A stretch of DNA of 64,000 nt from Streptomyces flavofungini (GTDB taxonomy: Bacteria > Actinomycetota > Actinomycetes > Streptomycetales > Streptomycetaceae), in assembly GCF_014650815.1 (NCBI RefSeq), contig NZ_BMVR01000007.1, forward strand, positions 192,976 through 256,975. The letters run 5' to 3'. The translations under genes were made by a program, and so were the position numbers. Under the pieces are notes generated by a model. It was not told where the DNA came from, did not search any database, and worked only from the letters and a program-made list of their open reading frames with translations. Below, one piece after another: positions 16,906-25,814 of the stretch. Within the stretch, counting starts at the first letter, position 1. Each line of letters starts with the position of its first letter.

Positions 16906-18669
16906 GTGAGACGAGCCACCAGAACCCCGACCGAGCAGACCGCCGCGCGGGCGGTGGGCGCCGCCCTGCAGTCCGCGCCGTGGCCCCTCCTGCTCGCCGG
17001 GGTCGACGGGCGCGTCCGGTGGGTCAACACGGCGGCGACCGCCCTGCTCCCCGGCGTGGACGCCGGAACTCCCTTGGCGCGGCACGCCCCGTCCTGGCTC
17101 GCCGACGCGCACGCCCGCCGCGACCGGCAGGCCGCCGGTGCGATTGCCGGGCGGGCCCTCCGGGCCGAGGCCGCCGCGGCGGACGACACCGCGGGCGTGC
17201 TGTGGTGGCTGCGCGAAGAGTCCGACGAGGGGTCTGCACCGCACGTGCCGCGGACCGAGCGCGAGCGCGCCCGCTTTCTCGCGGACGTCTCCGACGCGCT
17301 GCTCGCCTGCACCGACCCCCGGGAGTGCAGGGGGAGTACGGCGCTGTTGGCGGTGCGGCACCTCGCCGACGCGGTGGTGGTCGTCGGGGCGGGGCGGGGT
17401 GCCCGGCCGCCGGTGGCCGCCGCGTGGCGCGGTGGGGAGGTGGTGCACGGGCGGCTCGCGGGGAACGCCGCCGAGGTGCCGGGGCTCGCGGAGGCGTTGC
17501 AGGGGTTTCCGCCGGTTCCCTCGCGGTGGCTGGATGCGGCGGCGCTGCCTTCGTGGATGCTGCCCGAGGCGTTCGGGGGGTCGGGCCCGGACACTGGTTC
17601 CGATGCGCTCGGCGGCTCGGGGGCGAGTGGCGGCGCCGAGTCCCTCGACGGTCCGGGCTCGGACGGCGGCTCCGGCGTGCGCGGTGGTCCGCACTCCGCC
17701 GGTGCTCCCGACTCGGCCGACGCGCCCAGCGGTTTCGGTGACCCCGGCGCACTCATGGTCACACCCCTGCCGGGTCGCGGCACCCCCATCGGCGCGCTGG
17801 TCCTCATACGGCGAGCGGGAGCCGAGCCCTTCACCGAGGACGACGAGTCCCTCGCCCGCCTCTTCGCGGTGCGCGCCGCGGCCGCCCTGTCCGCCGCGAC
17901 GCTGCACACCGAGCAGGCGGCCGTCGCCGAGCTGCTGACCCGGGACACGCTCCGGCCCGGGCTGCGGTGCGTCGACGGCGTCGAGTACGCGGTCGGGCAC
18001 CGCCCCGCCGACGGCGAACTCGGCGTCGGTGGCGACTTCTTCGACATCGGCCCCGCATCCGAGGCGGGCGGCGAGACCCACGTCGTCCTCGGCGACGTGT
18101 GCGGCAAGGGCCTGGAGGCCGCCGCCCTGACCGGGAGGATCCGCACCGCGCTGCGCGCCCTGCACCTGCTCGAACCGGACCACCAGCGGCTGTTGCGCGT
18201 GTTGAACGCAGCCCTGCTCGGCACGGACCACAGCCGCTTCGCGACGCTCGTGCTCGCCTCCGTCAGCCGTCGCGGCGATGCCGTCGCCGTCCGGCTGACC
18301 AGCGCCGGACATCCGCCGCCGCTCATCGTGCGCCGCGGCGGGGGCATCCTCGCCGCCCCGACCCACGGCACCCTCATCGGCGCCCTGCCGGAGGTGTCGG
18401 CGCGGACGTACGAGACGACGCTGCGCCCCGGAGAGGCCTGCCTGCTGTACTCGGACGGCGTCACCGAGGCCAAGGGCGGCCCGCTCGGTACCGACCGGTT
18501 CGGCGAGGAACGGCTGCGCGCGGCCCTCGCGGAGTGCGCCGGGCAGCCGCCGGAGGCGATCGCCGAACGCGTGCAGATGCTTGTCGCCGACTGGCTGGGC
18601 GGGCGGCGCCACGACGACATCGGCCTGGTGGTCATCGCCGTACCGCGCCGTCAAGGACCGCCGTGGTGA
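16906..18669 (+). CDS. SpoIIE-type PP2C phosphatase with PAS- and GAF-like sensor regions
   Basis: The product is 587 aa. Residues 18-70 look like a PAS fragment (LLLAGVDGRVRWVNTAA), and 120-345 a GAF-like domain interrupted by a long Gly/Ser insert at about 225-280. Residues 350-585 are the PP2C core, with GGDFFDI near 376, GDVCGKGLEAA near 396, SAGHPPPL, LYSDGVTEA and HDDIGLVVI near 569. These Asp residues bind the two metals. Such RsbU/SpoIIE enzymes dephosphorylate STAS antagonists; the STAS gene lies 0.75 kb downstream. The GTG start at 16906 lacks a clear ribosome site, so the true start could differ slightly. Confidence 0.85.
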   Translation: MRRATRTPTEQTAARAVGAALQSAPWPLLLAGVDGRVRWVNTAATALLPGVDAGTPLARHAPSWLADAHARRDRQAAGAIAGRALRAEAAAADDTAGVLWWLREESDEGSAPHVPRTERERARFLADVSDALLACTDPRECRGSTALLAVRHLADAVVVVGAGRGARPPVAAAWRGGEVVHGRLAGNAAEVPGLAEALQGFPPVPSRWLDAAALPSWMLPEAFGGSGPDTGSDALGGSGASGGAESLDGPGSDGGSGVRGGPHSAGAPDSADAPSGFGDPGALMVTPLPGRGTPIGALVLIRRAGAEPFTEDDESLARLFAVRAAAALSAATLHTEQAAVAELLTRDTLRPGLRCVDGVEYAVGHRPADGELGVGGDFFDIGPASEAGGETHVVLGDVCGKGLEAAALTGRIRTALRALHLLEPDHQRLLRVLNAALLGTDHSRFATLVLASVSRRGDAVAVRLTSAGHPPPLIVRRGGGILAAPTHGTLIGALPEVSARTYETTLRPGEACLLYSDGVTEAKGGPLGTDRFGEERLRAALAECAGQPPEAIAERVQMLVADWLGGRRHDDIGLVVIAVPRRQGPPW

Positions 18670-18862
18670 CCGTGCCCCACTGCCGGGCCCCTGGGACCAG
18701 TGCTCCCTGTGGCACCGCTGTGACAGGAGGAGTGGCTTCCGCCACAGCCTGCCCGGTGGGGGCCTGGTGGGGTGGCCCCATGTGTACCGCCCCGCTCCCT
18801 CAGCTGTCCCCGCCGGACCAGGGAACAGCCGCCCTGCCTGCTCAAGAGAGGGGGTGACGCGC

Positions 18863-19333
18863 GTGCTGTTGGATTCAGGTGTCCCCGCGGTGTGCGCCCT
18901 CGGTGCGCTGATCTCCGCGGTGGGCGTCGCCGCGATGGCGTTTCCGGGTCGGCCCGAGCCCTGGCCGGTGCACCTGCTGCGCCGTGCGGCGGCGATGGCG
19001 GCCTGTGCGGCCGGGGCGGTCTACTCCCTGGGATTCTTCGCCGTTCTGACGGCCGACCTGGCGGTCGGCGACGGCGCGGACTCGACGCCCGCAACGGCCT
19101 GCCGGGAGGGCTTCGACGCGGACACGGTCCGGGGTCTCTCGCACAGTCGGTACTCGCTCCTGCCCTTGCGCTTCGACTGCGTACGCGACGACGGCAGCGT
19201 CTACTCCAGCGATCCCGACTACGTGTGGATGAACTGGGGGGCGCTGGCTCTCGCGCTGTCCGCGGTGCTGCTCGCCGTGGCGGCGGGCTGTGCGGCGGAG
19301 TTCCGGGCCCGGAAGGCCGCCGTGACGCCATGA
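18863..19333 (+). CDS. Small membrane protein of unknown function
   Basis: The product is 156 aa with three hydrophobic helices (about 6-26, 40-68 and 121-145). Between helices two and three lies an acidic external loop with three Cys residues (ATACREGFDAD, RFDCVRDDG). I choose GTG 18863 because GAGAGGGGG lies 9 bases upstream; GTG 18854 sits on top of that motif. It lies between the phosphatase and the STAS gene on the same strand and may be a membrane input to the switch, but nothing in the sequence proves this. Confidence 0.65.
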   Translation: MLLDSGVPAVCALGALISAVGVAAMAFPGRPEPWPVHLLRRAAAMAACAAGAVYSLGFFAVLTADLAVGDGADSTPATACREGFDADTVRGLSHSRYSLLPLRFDCVRDDGSVYSSDPDYVWMNWGALALALSAVLLAVAAGCAAEFRARKAAVTP

Positions 19334-19422
19334 TGCCGTCGCGACGTGCGGAAACGTTGCGGCACGCTAAGCGGAAGAGGCCGTACCGTCGGACATGAAT
19401 TCGACGGGTCCTCCATGAGGGG

Positions 19423-19815
19423 ATGGTCGGGGTGGACCGTGTCCGGCGGGTCGAAACTGTCGGCATGCAGTGGACGCATGGAGATGCGGCGGCCCAGTGC
19501 TCGGTAGAGGTTCACGCCGACGAGAGACGTGGTGTGCGGGTGGTGGCTGTGGTCGGGGAGATGGACGTCGAGTACGAGCCGGACATCGAACTCGCCGTGG
19601 AGGCGGTTCCCTTGACGCTCCGCCTGGTCCTGGACGTGACCCGGCTCGAATTCGCGGATTCCACGATGCTCAACATCCTGATCCGCACCCACCGCCGCCG
19701 AGACCTGCGGATCCTCGGCCCGATCCCCGCCCAGCTGCGCACCCTGCTGCAACTGACGGGCATCCTCGGGCACTTCCAGGTGTGCGGCTCCCTGGAGGAG
19801 GCGTGCGCGCCATGA
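19423..19815 (+). CDS. STAS-domain anti-sigma factor antagonist
   Basis: The product is 130 aa. The STAS fold runs from about residue 26 to 125. The phosphorylation-site segment is LEFADSTMLNIL with Ser80. In partner switching the unphosphorylated protein binds an RsbW-type kinase and frees the sigma factor. The last codons overlap the next gene by four bases (ATGA), coupling it to the RsbW-like protein. The start could also be ATG 19465; neither has an ideal ribosome site. Confidence 0.85.
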   Translation: MVGVDRVRRVETVGMQWTHGDAAAQCSVEVHADERRGVRVVAVVGEMDVEYEPDIELAVEAVPLTLRLVLDVTRLEFADSTMLNILIRTHRRRDLRILGPIPAQLRTLLQLTGILGHFQVCGSLEEACAP

Positions 19816-20303
19816 CCCAGTTCCCGGACGTGACCGTGTACGACGCGACCCGCGGCATCATGATGTCGTGCCCGCTGTGCGACCGGGCGACGGTGCGCGG
19901 AACATGGCGCCCCACGGCCGGGGACCATCCCGCCCTGCTGACGGTCGACGCCGAGGACTGCGGCATTGGCGGGGCCCGCAGGGCCGCCCGCGCCTACGCC
20001 GCCGTGCGCTGCCCCGCCGTCGACGCTGCCGACGTGGCGCTCGTCGTGTCGGAGCTGTGCGCCAACTCCTTCCGGCACGCCACGGGTTGGTGGCGCCTGC
20101 GCCTCCACGGGCACCCCGACGGCCTGGTCGCCGACATCGACGATGCCAGCGAACAGCCGCCCGTGCCGCGCCTCCCCGACACCCAGGACGGCACCGGCGG
20201 CATGGGCATGCTGCTCGCCGCCACGCTGACGACGACGCTCGACGTGTACGTGTACTCCGGCGGCAAGACCGTACGCGTCACCTGGAAGGCCCCTCGCGAC
20301 TGA
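19812..20303 (+). CDS. RsbW-like ATP-binding protein (anti-sigma kinase) with N-terminal Cys motif
   Basis: The product is 163 aa. Residues 40-160 are a GHKL ATPase: ELCANSFRHA at 81-90 supplies the N-box Asn85, D110-D111 and GTGGMGMLL the G boxes. An unusual N-terminal extension holds CPLCDR at 20-25, a CxxC pair that could bind metal or respond to redox. The gene overlaps the STAS gene by four bases, so they probably form a kinase-antagonist pair. It lies 91 bases before the B12-binding gene on the same strand. Confidence 0.85.
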   Translation: MTQFPDVTVYDATRGIMMSCPLCDRATVRGTWRPTAGDHPALLTVDAEDCGIGGARRAARAYAAVRCPAVDAADVALVVSELCANSFRHATGWWRLRLHGHPDGLVADIDDASEQPPVPRLPDTQDGTGGMGMLLAATLTTTLDVYVYSGGKTVRVTWKAPRD

Positions 20304-20394
20304 CGCGCGCCCCGCGCCGTGCCCGCACCCGGCACCATCCCCCGGACCCAACCCGCCAGGCCCCGGCGCACAGCCACCCCCGCTGGAGGTCCCC

Positions 20395-21555
20395 ATGACA
20401 CCCACGGCCACCGCCCCCGACGGACGAGCCGCCCCCTGGGCCGCCGCCCTGTGGCACGCGGTCGTGGCGGGCGACGAGTCCACCGCCGCCGACACCGGCC
20501 TCGCCGCACTCGAAGACGGCCTCGACGCCGAATGCGTCCTCCTGGACGTGATCGGCGCCGTGCAACGCCGCGTCGGCGAGGAATGGGCCGTCAACAAGCT
20601 GACCGTCGCCCAGGAACACGCCGCCACCGCCATCAACGAACGCGTCATCGCGGCGCTCTCCCGGCCACCCGGCGGGACACCACCCACCCCGCGCCCGGAC
20701 GCCCCGCCGGGCGCCCGAGTACGGCCCGGCACCCAGGCGCTGTCCGGCTCCCGGGCCCCGTCCGGCACCCTCGGGCCATCCCGCATCACCGTCGCCTGCG
20801 TGGACGGCGAGTGGCACGCCCTGCCTGCCCGGCTCCTCGCCGAAGTCCTCGCCCTGCGCGGCTGGCGCGTCGACTTCCTGGGCGCCCAGGTCCCCACCGC
20901 GCACCTCATCGCCCATCTGCGCCACACCGGCGCCGACGCGGTGGCCCTGTCCGGCTCCCTCGTGACCCGGCTGCCCACCGCCCACGCCGCGATATCCGCC
21001 TGCCGGGCCGCCGGTGTACCCGTCCTGGCGGGCGGCGCCGCCTTCGGCCCCGGCGGACGCCACGCCGAACTGCTCGGCGCCGACCTCTGGGCCGGTGACG
21101 CCCGCACCGCCGCCGCGCGGCTCACCGAGGGCCCACCGCGACGTCCCGTCGGCCCCCCGTTCGCCGACGAACCGCTGAAGCACCTCCTCGACCAGGAGTA
21201 CACGCTGGTCAGCCGCTCGGCACCGCAACTCGTCCGGGCCACCCTCAACGGCCTTCGCGCCCGGTTCCCCGCCCTCCTCGACTACACCGAATCCCAACAG
21301 CAGCACACCGCCGAGGACGTCTCCCAGATCGTCGCCTTCCTCGGCGCGGCCCTGTACGTCGACGACTCCGGCCTGTTCGCCTCCTTCGGGCGCTGGACCG
21401 CCGCCGTCCTCGCCGCACGCCACGTACCGGTGGAGTCGCTGCTGCACGCACTGGACCTCCTCAGCGCCGAGGTCCGGGACTTCCCGCGCGCCGCCGCGAT
21501 GATCCGCGAGGGGCACGAGGCCGTGCGGACCTGGCAGGGCGGGACGGGGGAGTGA
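20395..21555 (+). CDS. Cobalamin-binding protein with CarH/LitR-type light-sensor motif
   Basis: The product is 386 aa. Residues 12-90 form a four-helix B12 cap domain in which Trp64 is followed after exactly nine residues by Glu74-His75, the W-x9-E-H signature of adenosylcobalamin photoreceptors. A Pro-rich linker (91-128) leads to a Rossmann-like B12-binding domain (129-245). His141 in DGEWH is the likely lower ligand; the usual ExHxxG reads ExHxxP. A helical region of about 140 residues follows (QLVRATLNGLRARFPALLDY and later). There is no DNA-binding HTH, unlike CarH. Placed after STAS and RsbW genes, it probably signals by protein contact. That coupling is inferred. Confidence 0.85.
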   Translation: MTPTATAPDGRAAPWAAALWHAVVAGDESTAADTGLAALEDGLDAECVLLDVIGAVQRRVGEEWAVNKLTVAQEHAATAINERVIAALSRPPGGTPPTPRPDAPPGARVRPGTQALSGSRAPSGTLGPSRITVACVDGEWHALPARLLAEVLALRGWRVDFLGAQVPTAHLIAHLRHTGADAVALSGSLVTRLPTAHAAISACRAAGVPVLAGGAAFGPGGRHAELLGADLWAGDARTAAARLTEGPPRRPVGPPFADEPLKHLLDQEYTLVSRSAPQLVRATLNGLRARFPALLDYTESQQQHTAEDVSQIVAFLGAALYVDDSGLFASFGRWTAAVLAARHVPVESLLHALDLLSAEVRDFPRAAAMIREGHEAVRTWQGGTGE

Positions 21556-21825
21556 CGACGGTGTCCGGCACACGGCGGACGCTTCCGGAGTACAGCCATC
21601 CGCCATCCGCCATCGGGCATCCGCTATCCGGCGCCCGGCAGTCGGCGGCGTCGGTCTGCGGTGTACTGCCTCCGGCCTCCGGCATCCGACGCCCCGCGGA
21701 CGAGCACCAAACGGAGCCCACACCCCCAGCCGCACGCCCCTAGCCACCGTGCCCCCGGACGAGCATGCTGCCCCACAGCACCCGCCACCGGTTCCACGGC
21801 GACCACCACCGGCTCGGGGGAACGC

Positions 21826-23277
21826 ATGAGCAGTTCCGAGCACGACCCGGAGAGCGCCCGGCCCCGCTGGGCGATCCAGTTCGACGCGGACGGCACCGAG
21901 GCGGACGCGGAGCAGTGCGCACGCGTGGCGGACGCCGCACGGGCGGCGGGCATCCGGCACCTGGTGCTCCTCGCGCACACCGCCCACAACGACGCCGACA
22001 CGACCGCTGACGTCGACGCCCGCTTCCGCGCCCTGTTCACCGGCGGGACCGAGGCGGACGGTGTGGGCTTCGTGAGCGTGCACTGGCCCGGCATGCGGTT
22101 CGCGCCGGAGCCGCGGCTCACCGACGCCACCGAGTCCGCGCTCCACCGGACGTTCCCCGGCCGGGACCACCTCATCGCGGACCTGTGCTCCCTCGTGGGC
22201 GAACGACCGCGGCGGTTCGGCGCCGTCGACGACGTGGGCATGATGCTCCGGCGCCTCGTCGAGGCACCCCTGCACGCCCACATCGCCGCCTACGCCACCG
22301 ACCTGGGCGACGAACTGCTGCCCCAGTCCGACCCGGCGATGCTGTTCGACAGCACCGCCCACGTCTGCGAAGGCTTCGCCCGCGCCCTGGCACAGGCCCA
22401 CGAGGAGGCCGAACGCGCGGAGCAGCGCCCCGAGCGGATCCAGCGGCCGGGCCGGGGCACCGAGGCACCCACGGTCTCGAGGTCCGGAACGCTGACCGAG
22501 GCCGGGACCGCGGGCCCGCGCCCGGCCGACGCCCCCACCGACTGGCTCGCCCGGCCCGACCCGCTCGCCCCCAGCCCTCGCCCCTTCGGGTCCGCGGAGT
22601 CCGAGCGCGCCCTCGACCGGCTGTGGGACGGCGCGCACCAACTCCTCTGCCAGGCCACCTCGTACGCCATCAGGCGGCGCGCCGGACTGATCGGCGAGAC
22701 CGGGCTCGCCCCCGCCCTCGGACGGCTCGCCGAGGCCCTGCCGGACACGCGGATCCACCTCGTCGGCCACGGCGCCGGGGCCCGGCTCGTCGCGTACGCC
22801 GCCCGGGGGCACAAGACGGAGGCGGGCAGGCCCGCCTCCATGACGTTGCTTCAGGCCGCCCTGTCCCATTTCGCGTTCGCCGCCCACCTGCCGCAGCAGA
22901 TGCGCGGCGGGGGTGCGCTGGCCGGGGTGGCACAGAGTGTCGCGGGGCCGGTGGTGTGCGCGTACTCGCACCACGACCTGGAACTGGGCCTGCTGTTCCC
23001 GCTCGCCACCCGCATGATCGGCGAGTCGCCCTCCCTGGTCGGGGCCGACCGGCTCTGGGGCGCGCTCGGCTACGACGGGGTGCAGGGCGTCGACCACTGC
23101 CCCACCCTCACCCTGGCCGACGCGCTCGCCGAAGACGCCCTCCCGAGCTCGGGTTACGTCAGCGTCGACGCCTCGGCCGTCGTCCGCGACGGAGTGCCGC
23201 CGCAGGGCGCGCACTTCGACGTGTTCCACCCCGAACTCGCGCGCCTGGTCCTGGCCGCGGGCCAGGTCAGGAGGTAG
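21826..23277 (+). CDS. Alpha/beta-hydrolase-like protein lacking the nucleophile serine
   Basis: The product is 483 aa with no signal peptide. The N-terminal part (RWAIQFDADG, GIRHLVLLAHTAHND) and the C-terminal half suggest a hydrolase-like fold. The elbow reads HLVGHGAGARLVAYAA, where GxSxG has become G314-H-G316-A-G318, so the nucleophile Ser is Gly. A late GAHFDVFHPE could supply the His. A variable Pro/Arg-rich segment spans about 195-250. This looks like a pseudo-enzyme or one with a different mechanism. It lies between the B12 sensor and the sigma factor gene. No named family was recognised with confidence. Confidence 0.65.
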   Translation: MSSSEHDPESARPRWAIQFDADGTEADAEQCARVADAARAAGIRHLVLLAHTAHNDADTTADVDARFRALFTGGTEADGVGFVSVHWPGMRFAPEPRLTDATESALHRTFPGRDHLIADLCSLVGERPRRFGAVDDVGMMLRRLVEAPLHAHIAAYATDLGDELLPQSDPAMLFDSTAHVCEGFARALAQAHEEAERAEQRPERIQRPGRGTEAPTVSRSGTLTEAGTAGPRPADAPTDWLARPDPLAPSPRPFGSAESERALDRLWDGAHQLLCQATSYAIRRRAGLIGETGLAPALGRLAEALPDTRIHLVGHGAGARLVAYAARGHKTEAGRPASMTLLQAALSHFAFAAHLPQQMRGGGALAGVAQSVAGPVVCAYSHHDLELGLLFPLATRMIGESPSLVGADRLWGALGYDGVQGVDHCPTLTLADALAEDALPSSGYVSVDASAVVRDGVPPQGAHFDVFHPELARLVLAAGQVRR

Positions 23278-23398
23278 CTGAAGGGTGAACGCGAGACTCA
23301 ATTCCGGATCGTGAGGTGTGGGACCGGGAGCGAGGGGCAGACGCGTCTTGAGTCCCCGGAACGTGACACGGGGTGCCGTCGAGAGAAGGGTGGATGGT

Positions 23399-24289
23399 GT
23401 GGCTGCCGCGATGGGTGCACGCAGGCCGACAGTGTCCGGGATCCGGTCGACGAGGGCCGAGGCCTGCGTGGAGGGAGAACTGCCACTGATCGAAGCACCG
23501 TCGACCGTGGAGCCGCACAACGCGCGCGTTCTCTCCCGGCAGTTCTTCGACCGCCTCGCCGTCCTCGAAGAGGGCACGTGGGACTACCAGTACGTGCGGA
23601 ACACGCTGATCGAAATGAACCTCTCGCTCGTGCGCTACGCCGCCTCGCGCTACCGGGGCCGCGGCGACGACATGGAGGACATCGTCCAGGTCGGCACGAT
23701 CGGCCTGATCAAGGCCATCGACCGGTTCGACCTGTCGCGCGAGGTGGAGTTCGCCACCTTCGCCGTGCCGTACATCGTCGGCGAGATAAAGCGCTTCTTC
23801 CGCGACACGAGCTGGGCCGTGCACGTCCCGCGCCGCCTCCAGGAAGCCCGCATCGAACTGGTCAAGGCCACCGAGGAGTTGGCGACCCGCCTCGACCGGG
23901 ACCCGACCACGGCCGAGCTGGCCGAGCTGATGTCCCTGTCCGAGGAAGAGGTCATCGAGGCCCGCAAGGCCTCCAACGGCTACACCTCCACGTCCCTCAA
24001 CGCCGCGCTGCTCATGGGCGGCGGCAGCGACGACGGCGAGGCGGCCCTCGCCGACTTCATCGGCGAGGAGGACGCCGCGTACGAACTCGTCGAGGACTTC
24101 AACAGCCTCGCCCCTCTCATCGGCGCACTCTCCGACCGTGACCGGGAGATCATCCACATGCGCTTCGTGGAGGAACTCACCCAGGCCGAGATCGGCGAGC
24201 AGCTCGGCGTCTCCCAGATGCAGGTGTCCCGCCTCCTCAAGCGCATCCTCAGCCGCCTGCGCGCGGGCCTGGTCCCTGCCGGAGTCTGA
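23399..24289 (+). CDS. SigB/SigF/SigG-type RNA polymerase sigma factor
   Basis: The product is 296 aa. Region 2 includes NLSLVRYAASRYRGRGDDMEDIVQVG and GLIKAIDRFD, region 3 VPRRLQEARIELVKATEEL, and region 4.2 the HTH LTQAEIGEQLGVSQMQVSRLL. These place it in the stress/sporulation group controlled by RsbW-type kinases. I choose GTG 23399 because GAGAGAAGG lies 8 bases upstream; earlier in-frame starts lack one. Flanked by STAS, RsbW and SpoIIE genes, it is the probable output of this module. Confidence 0.9.
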   Translation: MAAAMGARRPTVSGIRSTRAEACVEGELPLIEAPSTVEPHNARVLSRQFFDRLAVLEEGTWDYQYVRNTLIEMNLSLVRYAASRYRGRGDDMEDIVQVGTIGLIKAIDRFDLSREVEFATFAVPYIVGEIKRFFRDTSWAVHVPRRLQEARIELVKATEELATRLDRDPTTAELAELMSLSEEEVIEARKASNGYTSTSLNAALLMGGGSDDGEAALADFIGEEDAAYELVEDFNSLAPLIGALSDRDREIIHMRFVEELTQAEIGEQLGVSQMQVSRLLKRILSRLRAGLVPAGV

Positions 24290-24378
24290 CCCGCCGCATA
24301 CCTCCCGCTCATCCGGGAAACCCGGCCCGAGGCGAGTTCCCGGCCGGGCTGCTCCCGGGAGTTCGGAGGTGAGCTCCC

Positions 24379-24418
24379 TGCCGCTGCCCCCGCAGCCGGA
24401 CGCGCGGGGGCAGCGGCA
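24379..24418. terminator. Bidirectional terminator after the sigma factor gene
   Basis: TGCCGCTGCCCCCGC (24379-24393) pairs perfectly with GCGGGGGCAGCGGCA (24404-24418) around 10 bases. It lies between the convergent sigma factor and RsbW-like genes. Confidence 0.75.
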
Positions 24419-24443
24419 CAGCCGGGTCGGGTCCCACCCCTCG

Positions 24444-24848
24444 TCAGCCCCCCGGCTGCGGCACCGTCGCCCACACGTTCTTGCCGCCGGCGCGCCACTC
24501 CACCTCCACGCCCTCGGTGAGGCCCCGCACCAGGTGCAGGCCGAAGCCGCCGGGGCGGTCCGGTTCGAGGGGGCGGGGGCGGGGTGGCCGGTCGCCGGCG
24601 TCGTGGACCGAGACGGTGAGGCCTCGGGGGTGGTGGCTGAGGCGGAGGCCCGTCACCCCGCGGGCGTGCCGCAGGGCGTTGGTCACCAGCTCGGACACGA
24701 CGAGCAGGACGGCCTCGCGGTGTCTCTCGTCGTCGTATCCGGCGGCTGTCATGAAGTCCCGTGCCAGCGCACGGGCTTGCGCCGCCGACGTCGGCGCGTC
24801 CCGCCTCCACTCCCGGCACACCCGCTGCTTCCCTGGGGACTGCACCAC
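24444..24848 (-). CDS. RsbW-like ATP-binding protein (second copy)
   Basis: The product is 134 aa and a compact GHKL ATPase: SELVTNALRHA supplies Glu53 and Asn57, VHDAGD the G1 Asp83, and PGGFGLHLV the G2 box. It lacks the CxxC leader of the first copy. The GTG at 24848 follows GGGAGG by 6 bases. It is convergent with the sigma factor gene and could be its anti-sigma kinase, or serve another partner; the two kinases in one window leave pairing open. Confidence 0.85.
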   Translation of the reverse strand: MVQSPGKQRVCREWRRDAPTSAAQARALARDFMTAAGYDDERHREAVLLVVSELVTNALRHARGVTGLRLSHHPRGLTVSVHDAGDRPPRPRPLEPDRPGGFGLHLVRGLTEGVEVEWRAGGKNVWATVPQPGG

Positions 24849-24959
24849 GGCAACCTCCCGTCGCTCTGCGGCCCCTGGACACCGTTCGCTTGCCCGGATC
24901 CGGGGCCGGTACGCGGGTTTCACCCAAGTGGCCGACAGTGGACGACGCGAGGGGTGGGG

Positions 24960-25805
24960 CTAGCCGCAGTCGGACCGGGGCGTCGGTGGGGTCGTGTTGC
25001 CCGAGTCCGCCTCCTGCGACGTCAGTACCTGGACCCGCAGGAAGCACTCGACCTGCTTCACGGTGTGGAAGAGGACCATGTCGTCCGGCCCTGTCGGGTT
25101 CTGTTTGCCACCGGCGACGAACAGCCCGACGAGCAACGCGCCGTGCACCGGGTGTCCGTCGATCACCGTGTCGATCGGTACGAACACCGGCGCTCCCGAG
25201 TCGCCGAAGTCCGAGATCTTCTGGCCGCCCTTCACCGCGCGGACGAGCCCCTTGGTGCACCGCTTCGGCGGATTCTCCTCGCACTCCACGCCGTCGCTGA
25301 GGTGCTGGACCGTGATGTCGCACACCAGCTTCGTGATGTTCCCGCTGATACACACGCTGGACCCCCGGGCCGGAGCGTCGACCTTGCCGAGCACCCGGCG
25401 GGCGACCGGTGAACCGGCCGGGCCGCCGTCCGTCCAGAGGGTGGGCGCGTACGTCTGCGGACTGTCCGCCGTGCCGGTGAGCAGCCCGAGGTCCGCCTTC
25501 TCCTCGAAGGCGGCCTTGAGGAACGAGCCGTACGCGTACTGGCCGGACGTCGCCTTCACCCCGGTCACGGCGTTGGAGCAGTGTCCGGCCGTGACCATGG
25601 CGCGCTTGCCGCCGTCCCACTGGCGCACCGTGAACCCCGACGTACAGCCGTAGTCGCCGTTGCTGCGGTGGACGACGAGGTCGGCACCGCCGCGGTGCGG
25701 CTGCGGGTCGTTGGCCCGGCTCGCGGGCGCGCCCGATGTGGGTGTCGACCAGGCGAGGGCCAGCACCAGTGCGGCCACGCAGGCCGTGAGCGCCTGTCTG
25801 CGCAT
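24960..25805 (-). CDS. Secreted trypsin-like (S1) serine protease
   Basis: The product is 281 aa with a signal peptide ending about residue 26. The triad is complete: His75 in MVTAGHCS, Asp105 in EKADLGLL and Ser203 in GDSGAPV. Four or more Cys residues suggest disulfides. No long pro-region of streptogrisin type is present, only about 40 residues before the core. The gene starts 9 bases after the stop of the 1378-aa gene, whose TAG overlaps the AGGAGA ribosome site. It is therefore very likely translated as the third gene of the giant-protein operon. Confidence 0.88.
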   Translation of the reverse strand: MRRQALTACVAALVLALAWSTPTSGAPASRANDPQPHRGGADLVVHRSNGDYGCTSGFTVRQWDGGKRAMVTAGHCSNAVTGVKATSGQYAYGSFLKAAFEEKADLGLLTGTADSPQTYAPTLWTDGGPAGSPVARRVLGKVDAPARGSSVCISGNITKLVCDITVQHLSDGVECEENPPKRCTKGLVRAVKGGQKISDFGDSGAPVFVPIDTVIDGHPVHGALLVGLFVAGGKQNPTGPDDMVLFHTVKQVECFLRVQVLTSQEADSGNTTPPTPRSDCG

Positions 25806-25814
25806 CCTGGTCTC

